64,000 nt of DNA from Limanda limanda (Eukaryota; Chordata; Actinopteri; Pleuronectiformes; Pleuronectidae). The stretch is from assembly GCF_963576545.1 (NCBI RefSeq), contig NC_083636.1, positions 1,984,383 to 2,048,382 on the forward strand, given 5' to 3'. Positions 12,956-26,946 of this stretch are shown piece by piece. Made by a program: the position numbers and the translations under genes. The notes beneath the pieces were generated by a model, which saw nothing but the letters and a program-made list of their open reading frames with translations, was not told the DNA's origin and did not search any database. Position 1 is the first letter of the stretch. Each line of letters opens with the position of its first letter.

Positions 12956-15900
12956 TTCAGACACGACCTGCAGGTTACAGGTTTCACAGCTGATCAACAC
13001 AGCAGCAGATCGTCCTCTTGGTTCAGGTGAGAGGTGGAGCAGCCGGGGGGGGGGCAGACACAGACAGGAAGTGACCTGTTACCTCTGAGGTCATGTGATC
13101 ATGTTTACATCACCACAAAATCCCTTCATATCTGTCTGGGTCATCTACGTGTGTGAAAGCACTTCGACAGGAGTTGTTTGTTTTCTTTCTGTTTTTTTTC
13201 ATGTCTGTGTCTGATACGCACTAGCAGCTCATCACCCCCCCCCCCACACACACACACACACACACACTCACACACGCACAATCCAGTGGAGGATCCTCTG
13301 CTGCGTACACACTTCTCCTGGATTCATACTTTACACAGGAGCTCACACATGATCCTCCAGAGCAAATACACAACTGCAGAGTTAAGTTCATGTCTGAAAG
13401 CAGCTTAAGTTCTCTCTCTCTCTCACTCTCTCTCTTTCTCTGTCGTGTGTCAATGTCTCTCGCCCTCAGACAGTTCATTTAAACTTTTAAATTATTAATA
13501 TTTAACTTATTTCTTTCAATACACTGTTTTACACTATAAGAGACACACTTTTCTACACATCTAAAACCCCCTCCCCCTACCTCCTCGCCCACCTGAACCG
13601 TGCCGTCGCTCTCGTCCTCACCCCCCTTCCTCCTCTTCCTCCTCTTCCTCCTCCGTCTCTGGCACGCCTCACCTGACGCAGCAGGTCGCACTCGTGTCTG
13701 CCGGCCGGGCAGCGGGACAAGGAGCTTACCATGAGCGAGAGACCTCCGCCGGAGAGGGAGAGAGAGAGAGAGACGGCCGCAGACACATTCGGACCAGTTG
13801 AGACGATTGAATCCAGAAGAAGAAAAGAGCTGATGTGTTCACTGACGCTAGAGAAGAAGTGACACGGGAGGAGGAGGAGGGAGGTATTTATACTGAGGAC
13901 ACTCCCCCTCCTCCCTTCATCCTTCTCATCCTCCTCTTTTCAATATTAACATTTAAAATGATCAAAATATATTGAAATCATTTATTTCAAAATTTTCGTA
14001 ATTATTATTTTCATTATTGCTTTTATTGAAATTTTATTTATCCGTGAAATATGTTTTAATCTTGAGTGAAATCAGCGAATCACAGCCTCCCTCTGTCCTG
14101 CCCAGTTACCGATTGACCAATCTGATCGTGTTTGCAATAAAAGGACCAATCAGGAGGCAGGTTGGACAGTGTGGAGAGGGGGCGGGCCTATTTGAAGTAG
14201 TGAAGTACCAATGGAGTGACCGGGTGACCGGTCAGTGTGTCACCATCACTTCACAGTCAACTATCACCCAGTGAGACCACCACAGGGTCCGATCCCAACA
14301 CCTGAGCTGACAACGGTCGGATGTGAACCTCTGAACCTCCATGTTTGCTTTGCGCACATTCACCACACATGTTATCTGGCACTTGTGCAACGTGGTGCGA
14401 ACATAACAGTTCAAGTCTAAATCCAGGACATGGTCAAACCTTACACCACAGCCCGTCCACACCGCTCTGCATCGGCCAATCGGCTGCTCCCTCACTGCGA
14501 GAGAAACACTCAACAACCCTTTGTTGTTTGTTGTTCTGGCTCCTGAACGTCCACGTCAGCATCAGGACACAAAGTCCCCAGATCTTCCATCGCAGTCTTA
14601 AGACACAACTCTCACAACCACAGCTCAGTTAAGAAGACGATGTCTAATAACCATCGTCAACTCTGGTCTTTATATAATAAAAATAAAAATTAAATTAATT
14701 AATATTGCACTTCAAACAGTTTGGCTTTTTAAAGCCAAGTAACTAAGACGATTCTTGTTGTTCTGGGTTTGTTCCGTCATGGTTGATGCACTCATTTTAA
14801 GTTGCTTTGGATAAACGCTAGGGGTGGGATTTGGTAAAAATGTGACGATTCAATAGAATTGCGATATTTGGGCCACGATTCAATATTATTGCGATTCTTA
14901 ACATATTGCGATACAGCAAGTTTTGCGATTCGATTCTGCGATATATTGCGATTCATGTCCCCCATATTATTCAAAGGCATTACAAAAAATGAGGAAAATA
15001 AGACTGCTCACCTCACTTCAAATGTCACATTTAATTCTGTGAACAACATTGTCTTCTACACATTAACTGAAGTGCAAAAACTAAGAAAGGGTAAAAACTA
15101 GGAGACCTCTCACATGAACGCTGAGCTCCCAGCACACAACTTACAATTACTTAAATACAATACAGTAACATAAAGCAGACATAATAGAGTAACATAAACC
15201 TGAGAATAATCATATCAATAAGAGTAACCTAGAGCTTCAATCAAATTGAGAAAAATAAAAAAATGTGTACTACTAGAGTCCAGTCCAGTTGGCTGCAAGG
15301 TCATGACCCAAAATGTTAAATTCATTTGGGAATATTGGCATTTTTGTTCAGAAAAAGGAGTTGGTCAACATGCTCAGATGTTAAAGTTCCTCTGGAACGT
15401 TACTATATCTCCTGCAGTGGAGAACACTAGTGCCTGGAATGCTCAGGTATCTTTTAAACTCTGAAACTCTCCTCGTCATGCTTTGCCAGCCAGGGGCTGT
15501 TACATTTATAATTGTATCGATGTAATCGCGTGCGCAAAATATCGCGATACTGTACAGAATCGATTTTTCCCCCCACCACTAATAAACGCGTCATTAAAGA
15601 AATGTGATTTAAAGCGAGTCACCTGACCTGCTACCGGGGGTATTTCCCCCAAAGTGATAAAAGCAGGTAAAGAGATAGGGATGGGAGGGGAGGAGGATAA
15701 AGATGGAGAGATGATGAAAGAAAAGGAGGTGAAGAGGGATCTTTCCTACCTGTGTGGGTGTGGCCAAAGGGGCTGGAGCCCCATCCTCCTGTTGGCCCCT
15801 CCTTATGTAGGTCTGGTAACCAAGGTAACCACCACCTGTCGCCAACAGGAGGGGAATCGGCCGGGGCCGAGGGAGGAGGCGCCGACCTGAAGAGAGACAG

Positions 15901-16601
15901 ATGATTGGTCCACGTGATATCACCTGGTCTCATGACCAATCATCACCTGACACACGACAGCACAACTTCATATCTGATGTTGTCGGGTCAGAGCGTGAAT
16001 CTCCTGCTGTGATGCTGGTGTGTGAAAGACAAACATGAAGGTGCAGAGCCTCACCTGTGCTGAGGGGGCGCTGTTGGCTGCAGCTCAAAGCGAAAACTCT
16101 GCAAAGGACAGAGAGGAAGTTTGATCATTAAAACAGTATCATATATATATTGTGAATATTCATTTTTATATGAAGCTGATCTGTATAAAATAATTATTAT
16201 TAATCATCAGAATCATTTTTATGCAAAACAAAAGCTGAGTTCCTGAATAACAACACAGTTATTATATTTAAACCGCAGCTTCATTTGAAACCTTAATTTC
16301 ATCAGAGCCGAATCTTACGTTACCCTCACCCACGCACGTCACGCATGTGTGATGTCACTGTTCACGCAACGTTTGGATGTTATGAATGATTAAAAATTAA
16401 ATGAATAGAAACTCAGAACAGAGTCCGGTCGGTGTCTCCTGACGTGCGCGTCACGACCACAACAACCGCGTTACTCTGTCACGTGAAGGTCACACGCCAC
16501 CGCAACGTGATGACGTCACTTCTCATTTCAGTAAAGAAATCAAATAAACGCAATAACCTGAGCAATGTTCCACCGCGCGCAGTCCGCAGGGGCGCCGCCA
16601 T
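8661..16601 (-). CDS. pisd: Phosphatidylserine decarboxylase proenzyme, mitochondrial
   Basis: Nine coding exons join in phase to 387 residues: 16558-16601, 16055-16098, 15750-15886, 10338-10472, 10140-10241, 9933-10056, 9674-9817, 9149-9309 and 8661-8933. The protein starts [11 protein letters not shown], a basic mitochondrial-type leader, followed by a membrane segment ([14 protein letters not shown]) matching human PISD. The catalytic core follows: [42 protein letters not shown] and [15 protein letters not shown]. The last exon carries the LGST self-cleavage motif (8754-8765), where the serine becomes the pyruvoyl group of the alpha subunit; the stop follows GEGLGSF. The enzyme turns phosphatidylserine into phosphatidylethanolamine at the inner mitochondrial membrane. 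The donor of exon 1 (GTTATT) is weak but the phase fits. A second first exon is listed separately. Human PISD is 375-409 residues, so the length fits. Confidence 0.95.
9346..9662 (+). repeat. 8-bp tandem repeat AGGTGATC/AGGTGAAC in pisd intron
   Basis: About 39 units of an 8-base repeat alternate between AGGTGATC and AGGTGAAC, with a few AGGTGATCATGTGATC variants. The array fills the intron between the 9149-9309 and 9674-9817 exons and ends about 12 bases from the splice donor of the upstream exon. Confidence 0.95.
10500..11870. other. pisd intron with unresolved interspersed repeat DNA
   Basis: No exon was found between 10473 and 11882. Part of it (about 11180-11760) has the feel of an old dispersed fish repeat: it contains CCACCAGGGGGCGCTGTG and GGGGGCGCTATCGAGCC motifs and a short sequence (TCACACCGTGTG) near 10999 and again near 11470. 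I could not find element ends or target duplications. Confidence 0.35.
11883..12035 (-). CDS. pisd: Alternative N-terminal coding exon of pisd
   Basis: A 51-codon open exon beginning [15 protein letters not shown] ends in phase 0 at a good donor (CGG/GTAAGA), so it can splice directly to the common exon at 10472 (VALYRSF). Its end, ALRPLSRR, matches the alternative human PISD isoform whose N-terminus runs ...ALRPLSRV before the same VALYK exon. This isoform would lack the mitochondrial leader and GGGY membrane segment coded by the three upstream exons, and would thus be targeted differently. Whether translation starts at this ATG or in an exon further upstream is unclear, because the acceptor side is weak. 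Confidence 0.65.
12819..12950. repeat. (CA)n and (CT)n microsatellites
   Basis: An (AC)n run of about 60 bases is followed, after a short gap, by a (CT)n run of about 60 bases, inside the long pisd intron. Further short CA, CT and C-run tracts lie near 13237-13280 and 13410-13440. Confidence 0.9.
13730..13892 (-). promoter_or_regulatory. Candidate alternative pisd promoter with TATA box and leader exon
   Basis: On the minus strand a TATAAATA box (13885-13892) lies at a suitable distance upstream of a GC-rich block that ends in a strong donor, ATG/GTAAGC (13728-13730). This could be the promoter and first exon of the alternative pisd transcript that uses the exon at 11883-12035. The exon would end exactly with an ATG. 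There is no transcript evidence in the window, so this is inference from signals. Confidence 0.35.
14819..15581. mobile_element. Non-autonomous hAT-type DNA transposon, 763 bp
   Basis: The element has near-perfect terminal inverted repeats (TAGGGGTGGG at the left, CCCACCACTA at the right) and an exact 8-base target duplication, ATAAACGC, at 14811-14818 and 15582-15589. The 8-base duplication is the hAT signature. Subterminal DNA is rich in repeated ATTGCGAT/CGATTC motifs; there is no transposase frame. It sits in a pisd intron. The preceding region, 13900-14810, has no supported gene. Confidence 0.85.
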
Positions 16602-16640
16602 GTTGTTTGCGGAAGTGACGTCAACACGTCGAGACGTCGT
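16602..16640 (-). promoter_or_regulatory. pisd core promoter with CRE and ETS sites
   Basis: Directly upstream of the main pisd ATG lies a TGACGTCA site (16616-16623) overlapping an ACTTCCG ETS site on the minus strand. This pairing is common in TATA-less promoters of nuclear-encoded mitochondrial genes. Bases 16640-17550 further out contain the likely 3' untranslated region of the next gene and nothing else recognised. Confidence 0.5.
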
Positions 16641-17199
16641 TCAGCAGAAGAGCGTCTCCAAGTTAAAAAAACGTTTCTATATATTTAGAATCCATTTATT
16701 AGGAGAAATATCTCCATTATCTTGTTTTTTGGTTTATAAAGAAATTTATAAATTCTCTCTGTGACTTCAAACACCTGAACTCGTTAAAACTCTTTTTTTG
16801 TAAAAAATTATTTTCTGTAAAAATAGAAAAATAAAAATAAAGATGGAAACAGAGAAAAGATTCTAAATGAAAACAAAAATCCGTCAAAAATAATCAGTGT
16901 TTTATTCATTTAAATCATATTTAACTTATCCGAGGATCAAATGCGTGTGTATATAAATATATGTGTGAGTGTATATATTATATTTATGATAAACTGAGCT
17001 GCTCAGCCAATCAGAGGAGTCGTTTTTCGGACAGTGACAGCTCCTCCTTCTTGTTTTTCTCCTGGTGTCAAATCCACGTGTTCAGACTTTTAAACCAATC
17101 AGGAGCTCGGAGTTAATCATTTTATTTATTTCCATTAATTTCCATCTCAGTTACTTTGAAGAAAAGAAAAACATGATAACAATTAAGTGATCAGAAAAA

Positions 17200-17555
17200 A
17201 CTTTATTTGTTCCAAAAATAGAAACACTTTCAGCAGAAATATATATTACACTTTAAAAATATTTAGCGTGCGACAGCGTCTGTTTTGTTTCTGTTATGAG
17301 GCGGAACTGTTACCTGCAGGGGGTGTGGCCTCTGAACAGGTATCTTAACGCCAACCACAATAAAAAATATTAAATATTCACATTAAAACAGTCTACACTG
17401 TAAAAAAAATTAAACATCAAGTACACAGCAAAGAAAAAACCCTGTAACATGAGACCGCCTTCCTGATGACATCACCAGGGTAACACGTCAGTTAGCAGGT
17501 ATGCTAGCAGCTGTTTGTTTGGCCAAAGTCAGCGGACCGGAAGTGATGTCACAGT
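17200..17555 (-). other. Likely 3' untranslated region of the prr14l-like gene
   Basis: A TTTATT (AATAAA on the minus strand) lies at 17202-17207, about 350 bases past the stop codon. No other gene signal occurs between here and the pisd first exon. Confidence 0.45.
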
Positions 17556-21129
<3,574 letters not shown>

Positions 21130-21135
21130 GGTGGA

Positions 21136-22117
21136 GACTGGAGGAGAAAGAGAGGGAGAGGGAGAGAGAGAGAGAGAGGAGAGACGGACAGAAAGAGAGA
21201 GAGAGAGAGGCAGACAGAGAGAGGAAGAGGGACAGAGAGACAGACAGAGAGAGGGACAGACAGAGAGAGAGAGGGACAGACAGACAGAGAGAGAGGGAAA
21301 GAGAGAGAGAGAGAGACACACAGACAGGAGAGAGAGAGACACACAGACAGGAAGGGAGAGAGAGACAGACAGAGAGAGAAAGAGGGAAAGAGAGACACAG
21401 ACAGAGAGAGGGAGAGAGAGACAGAGAGAGGGAGAGAGAGGAGAGATGGACAGAAAGAGAGACAGAGAGAGACAGACAAAGAGAGGAAGAGGGACGGAGA
21501 GACAGACAGAGAGGGAGGGAAAGAGAGAGAGAATGAAGGAAACAGAGAGAGGAAGAGGGACGGAGAGACAGACAGACAGACAGAGAGAGAGGGAAAGAGA
21601 GAGAGATAGACACACAGACAGGGAGAGAGAGAGAGACACACAGAGACAGGGAGGGAGAGACAGACAGACAGAGAGAGGAAGAGGGAAAGGGAGAGAGACA
21701 CACACAGACAGGGAGGGACAGAGGAAGAGGGAAAGAGAGACACAGACAGCGAGAGGGAGAGAGAGACAGAGAGAGGGAGAGAGGGAGAGAGACAGACAGA
21801 CAGAGAGAGGAAGAGGGAAAGAGAGAGAGAGAGAGAGACAGACAGAGAGAGGAAGAGGGAAAGATAAAGAGAGAGAGACAGACAGAGAGAGGAAGAGGGA
21901 AAGAGACACAGACAGAGAGAGGGAAAGAGAGAGACAGACAGACAGACAGAGAGAGGAAGAGGGAAAGAGAGAGAGAGAGAGACAGACAGAGAGAGGAAGA
22001 GGGAAAGATAAAGAGAGAGAGACAGACAGACAGAGAGAGGAAGAGGGGAAGAGACACAGACAGAGAGAGGGAAAGAGAGAGAAAGAGAGAGACAGAGAGG
22101 GAGAGGGAGAGAGAGAG
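21136..22117. repeat. 1-kb purine-only GA/GACA/GGAAA repeat tract
   Basis: Almost 1000 bases on the + strand consist of A and G with regular C in GACA/CAGACAGA motifs. Diverged blocks (GAGAGAGGAAGAGGGAAAGAG) recur many times. The tract lies upstream of the first recognised prr14l coding exon, in its presumed first intron. Very long open frames on both strands come from the repeat. Confidence 0.95.
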
Positions 22118-22494
22118 ATTTTTCTCAGTTATTCTCACACAAACATAAACACACACACGTTGAACTTTTCACAATAAAAGCATTTAAAGGGCTGAGCCTA
22201 ATCTCGCTCCCTCTCGCGTCATTTCACAGGTTTTGGTTAAATCACAACAACATGAACTGGTGATTCTGGCGTGTTCGTGACGTCACTGGGGATTCGGTGT
22301 GAACGGGGAAACGTCATCGGGGGGGAAAACGTGTTGAAGAACAAGAAGAAGCCAGAAGAAGGAGGGGGGGGGGGGGGGGTCGGGATGTGATGGGAATAAA
22401 GGAAAGAGTCGAGCTAGCTGCGGGCTAACTGCCGCTAGCATGCTGCACTGTGCGTGAAGCCGTTCAACCGGGACTTTCTGACGGTGCTTGTTAC

Positions 22495-22640
22495 CTGTCG
22501 TCAGCCCGGAGGGTCCGTGAGGCTCCGTTAAATCCTCCCGTCGGTCATTTTAAAAAACGTTCACCGACAGTCGGGGGCCAGGTCCGGCCGAAGCTTCAGC
22601 ACCGATGCTCGGCGCCCGTCACAGCGTCAGACCGGTGTCA
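22495..22640 (-). other. Candidate 5' untranslated exon and promoter of the prr14l-like gene
   Basis: A GC-rich block on the minus strand ends in a good donor, CGACAG/GTAACA, at 22494. It contains a short upstream reading frame starting ATGACC and ending after six codons. The same block lies between the prr14l and ugt genes, which point away from each other, so it may act as a shared promoter region (22440-22980). A GTCT/GTGT microsatellite (22776-22848) sits in the middle. Confidence 0.4.
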
Positions 22641-22996
22641 AGCTAACGGAAGTGCTCTTCTTCTTCGTTGGTGTCTATTGGTGTTTGGAGAACTGCGAAT
22701 TGAATCTCTACCGCCACCAGCTGGCTTGGATCAGAATCACGACCGCTCCTCTCCTCGTCCTGTACTCCCTCTGAAGTCTGTCTGTCTGTCTGTGTGTGTG
22801 TCTGTCTGTTTGTTTGTGTGTCTGTGTGTGTGTCTGTCTGTCTGCCTTTCATGTCATGTGACTAATAGTGAGTTTCCCCCGACCAATCAGAGAGCAGCTT
22901 TTATCAGTAACTGACCTTTGATCACGTTGCACTTTCACCTGAAGCCACAGAAAGTCAAAGACAAGCATCAAACCGGATGTTTTTGGTCTTTCACTC

Positions 22997-24745
22997 ATGA
23001 TGCAGCTTCTCCTGGTCCCGGCCGTCCTGGTGCTGCTCCACCAGCTCGCTCCGGCTGATGGAGGCCATGTGCTGGTGTTTCCAGGGGAGTATAGTCACTG
23101 GTTGAACATGCGGAACATCTTGGACGAGCTGGTGAAGCGGAACCACTCCGTCACCGTGTTAGTTTCTGAAGCATCTCCGTCCGTGGACTACAACAACAGC
23201 CGCTATGCCGCCAAGTTCAACTTCCTGGTTTACAAGGTGATGTCAGGTTCAGACATGTAGGAGGAAATGGTTTTTCAAAACTTTAAAGACATAACCGGTG
23301 CTTCTTGTTTTCCAGGTTCCTTTTACCAAATCTGAGCTCCATGGCCTCACTGAAGAGTTAATCAACTTCTCCATGTTCGAGTGGCATCGTTCTTCGATGC
23401 TGAAAAAGATTTTGTGGAGTCATGATTGGACGTCACGTTCCATCGACATCATGATGAGTCAGTGTGACTCCATGTTTAAGGATCAGCAGCTGATGGCGAC
23501 TCTGCGGGACTCTAAGTTCGACGCCGTCCTTCTCGACCCGGTGACATTTTGCGGTGACCTGGTGGCCGACCTTCTTGACCTTCCTCTCATCATCTCGCTG
23601 CGTTTGTCGTTCGGGGGGGTGATGGAGCGTCACTGCGGCCATGCGCCGGCTCCTCCCTCATTCGTCCCTGCCGCTCCGCTGCCCTACAGTGACCACATGA
23701 CGTTTGTGGAGCGACTGATCAACACAGTGACGTATGTGTCTCTGTCTGTAATGACCGAGATGTTCTGGAGGCTAAGGGTGGATAAGTACTACACAGAGGT
23801 CAAAGGTCAGTGGTAGGTCAAAGGTCAGCTCACCTGTCTCTTCAAACTAAAAGCCCAACAAAGGTGTTTCCAATGTATTGTGTTGACAGGAAGTCCCACC
23901 AGCTACTGTGGGACTCTGGGAAAAGCCGACTTGTGGTTCATCAGGACTTTCTGGGACATCGAGACGCCAAAGCCGATCCCGCCCAACTTCAAATATGTGG
24001 GCGGTCTGCACTGCAAACCGGCCAATCAGCTGCCAGCAGACATGGAGGAGTTTGTTCAGAGTTCGGGTGATGCTGGCGTGGTGGTGGTTTCCTTTGGCTC
24101 CATGGTAACCAACTTCACGACAGAAACCGCTGATGTCATCGCTGTTGCCCTCGGACAGATCCCGCAAAAAGTAAGAGGCTCCGCCCACTCAGACACACTG
24201 ACTTGAGCTGCTTTCAGACGTGCACTGACCTCCGGAGATCCTCAGCAGTTTCTCTGGAGGAGGCAGGTTGTGAAAGCAAGGAGGCTCCGGACGTTCTGCA
24301 GATGTTCTCATCCTGGCCTCTCAGTATAAAGTCCACAGGAAGCAGCAGAGGTCGCTGTGAGAACCCAGAAGGGATCTCGCTGGATTCTACTCTTACTGAT
24401 TGGGGGGGTTGATGACGTTTATAACATGCTACACATGCAAACATGAAAAAAACTTTAAGAAATCAAATATAATGGGATGAAAAAGGGGCGGCACACACGT
24501 AGTGGACACCGAGAAAGACTTCAAGAGAGTTGGTGGTGATGACCTCATGTCAATGTGATGTAAACATGATCACATGATCTCCATAGAGGAAGCAATACTT
24601 CCTGCCTCTGTCTGTTGCTCCACCCCTAAATATTAAATTAGTCTTACTAAAATTAAAATCAAAAACGTGTAATTAGGGCCCGAGCACAGACATCAAAGGT
24701 GTCTGGTGAGACCCTATTGAAATTGTAAGGATTATTATTTCTTTC

Positions 24746-24778
<33 letters not shown>

Positions 24779-26045
24779 CAAATGAATTGGCTTTTTGAGG
24801 GCTTTAACATGCTCAACTTCTTACCAAAATTTGCAGAAAGTTAGAAAGTGGTGAAAATTTACTCAAAATGGCTCAACGGTGCCCCCCGAGACAGCCCGAG
24901 ACCCCCGGAAGGTGTTCCCATTGACCTATCTTCACAAATATATACAGGTCAATATATACGTCGATATACAGGTGTATCATGACCATACAAACAAAAAAGT
25001 CTCTTGGTGCAATTGGAAAAACACAACAGGAAGCCTGCTATTTTGCATTTAGTGGCCATTTTGGCCATATTCCACATTTTTTCTTTGATACACTTGTACT
25101 TTTCTTGTTTTTTCAGGTGATTTGGAAATACAAAGGAAGTAAACCAAAAACTTTGATGTCAAATACGAGACTTTACGACTGGATTCCTCAGAACGACCTG
25201 CTGGGTAACACACACACACACACACACACCAATACACACTCACACACACACAGTTGTTTATTGATCAGCTGATTCATCTCATCCATCAGGGATTATTGAT
25301 ATTTTGGTGATATAATGCTGAAGAATCTTTTAACAATAAAAGCCCGGTTCCTGGCAGGTCACCCAAGGACCAGGGCGTTTGTGACTCATGGTGGCACCAA
25401 CGGTCTGTATGAGGCCGTGTATCACGCCGTGCCAATGGTCGGAATCCCGCTGTTCGCAGATCAGCCAGATAACATCGCCCGCCTCACTCGCCGCGGCGCC
25501 GCTGTCGTCCTCGACTTCAACAGAATGACGTCCGACATGCTGAGGCAGGCGCTGCATGATGTCATCAACCAGCCAGGGTGAGGGTGACGTCACAAACAGC
25601 TGGAAGTTACTTTTTATTTCCTGTTCCATACCTTTCTGCTCATTCTTTTTCCCTTTCACATTAAAAGCCCCAGACTTCCTGCCGAGTCACATACTCCGTT
25701 TGAATACATTTTTGGATTTCCTGTCGTTAACAATAAAACACCTCGATTTTTTCCCCCATGATGCTTAGGTACAAGTCCAGCATTCAGCATCTGTCGGAGG
25801 TACATCGTGACCAGCCGGTGGCGCCACTGAGCACAGCCGCATTCTGGGTGGAGTTTGTGATGCGACACGGTGGAGCGCCACACCTGCGGCTCGCATCAAA
25901 TGACCTGAACTGGTTCCAGTACCACAGCCTGGACGTCGCAGCTGCCCTGCTGGTTGTCTTGATGATCACCAGCGCCCTCTGCTGGACGGGAATCCGCTGT
26001 TTCCTGCTACGCTGCAGACGAGGCCGACGAGAAAAAACCGACTAA
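22997..26045 (+). CDS. UDP-glucuronosyltransferase, UGT2-type
   Basis: Six exons join in phase to 531 residues: 22997-23236, 23316-23805, 23890-24170, 25117-25204, 25358-25577 and 25769-26045. A signal peptide (residues 1-23) precedes [13 protein letters not shown], the usual mature start of vertebrate UGTs. Further family marks are FVGG-like [26 protein letters not shown] and the UDP-sugar signature [14 protein letters not shown] through [11 protein letters not shown]-terminal membrane helix ([16 protein letters not shown]) and a basic cytosolic tail (RRGRREKTD) fit an ER-lumen enzyme with type I topology. It conjugates glucuronic acid from UDP-glucuronate to small lipophilic substrates. The catalytic histidine region and the DQ pair that contacts the sugar are intact. 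Exon sizes 88 and 220 are those of the UGT family; the earlier exons are rearranged (see findings). Neighbour ythdc1 is also linked to UGT2 genes in human. Polyadenylation signal AATAAA at 26100-26105. Confidence 0.92.
24206..25112. mobile_element. Dispersed fish repeats filling the third ugt intron
   Basis: Two blocks look like common interspersed teleost repeats. One starts near 24206 (GAGCTGCTTTCAGACGTGCACTGA) and runs to about 24640. The other starts near 24677 (GGGCCCGAGCACAG), contains a (TTA)n run at 24746-24772, and holds phrases such as GGCTTTTTGAGGGC, AACACAACAGGAAGCC and TTTAGTGGCCATTTTGG before 25110. I know them as recurrent fish sequences but could not assign families or find target duplications. 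Confidence 0.45.
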
Positions 26046-26099
26046 AGATTTAACTTCCTCGTCGGTTTTTATCTTGATTTGTTTAAATTTTATGTGTAA

Positions 26100-26105
26100 A
26101 ATAAA
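26100..26105 (+). terminator. Polyadenylation signal of ugt gene
   Basis: AATAAA lies 55 bases after the stop codon. On the opposite strand TTTATT at 26309-26314 offers a signal for the convergent ythdc1 gene, so bases 26310-26946 are probably ythdc1 3' untranslated region. Confidence 0.7.
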
Positions 26106-26946
26106 TGTGATTTTATAAAACACACATCTGGTGTTACGTGGTTTTTATAGTTTAAACAAATGAGAATTAGTTTGTTGACTCCCTGTAATCTGATTACCTC
26201 AACAGTTGTAATTATGTTAATAGAAACATCTGTTGGATCTTACTGATCTGGCGTCAGCAGACATCGGATCACATGACAAAGCAAAGAAGCTCAAATCGAT
26301 TTCAGGTTTTTATTTTATACAAAATCAAGCATAGGCTCCGCCCCCTCCGTACACAAACAGGAAATAAAGTTTTAACCTTCAAATGTTACAATAGAGACTG
26401 AAATCAGATCAATTCAACCTCACAAAGCAGCGGAGCTTCTTCTCCAGTCGGAGGCGATTACAAGATGAAAATGTTAACTTAAAAAAAAAGAGCTGTTGCT
26501 TAAATAAAACCCTGAAAACAAAAATAAATAAAAAAAACAGAGTTGATTTAACAAACGAATATTGGAGAAAAAATGTGAGGTCAAACTTACAGGAAGTACT
26601 GTCCAACCTTTCACAATAAAACAAGCAGTGACAAGAGAAAGATTAAAAAACATTGACCTGCCTGAGGGCCTCCGGCCTCCTGTTGAAACCTTGCAACTAA
26701 AATACTGACGCTTGCTTTTTCCGTGTTTTAAACGTTCGAAGCCGGAAGTCATATGACAGGTGTTTCTCACTTTATCATCAGAATCTGGTTCTAATTTTTT
26801 ACATTTTTAAAGTTTATTCACGTAAAAAGTGATGTCATCCCATCGCTCCTTTTTTCTTCAAGATTTAACAGAGACAGGAAACCAGCAAAGACAACTGTAG
26901 ACCGCCAAAATAAACCTCCACTCAGACACGATGTGACTTCATCAGA

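Noticed and set aside
13479..13786. Minus-strand frames near 13.6 kb as pisd coding exons
   Set aside because: The sequence does not resemble any PISD N-terminus. The block is kept only as a possible leader exon and promoter.
22450..22914. 154-codon + strand open frame before the ugt gene
   Set aside because: It crosses the GTCT/GTGT microsatellite, gives cysteine/valine/serine runs at its end, and lies in the promoter interval.
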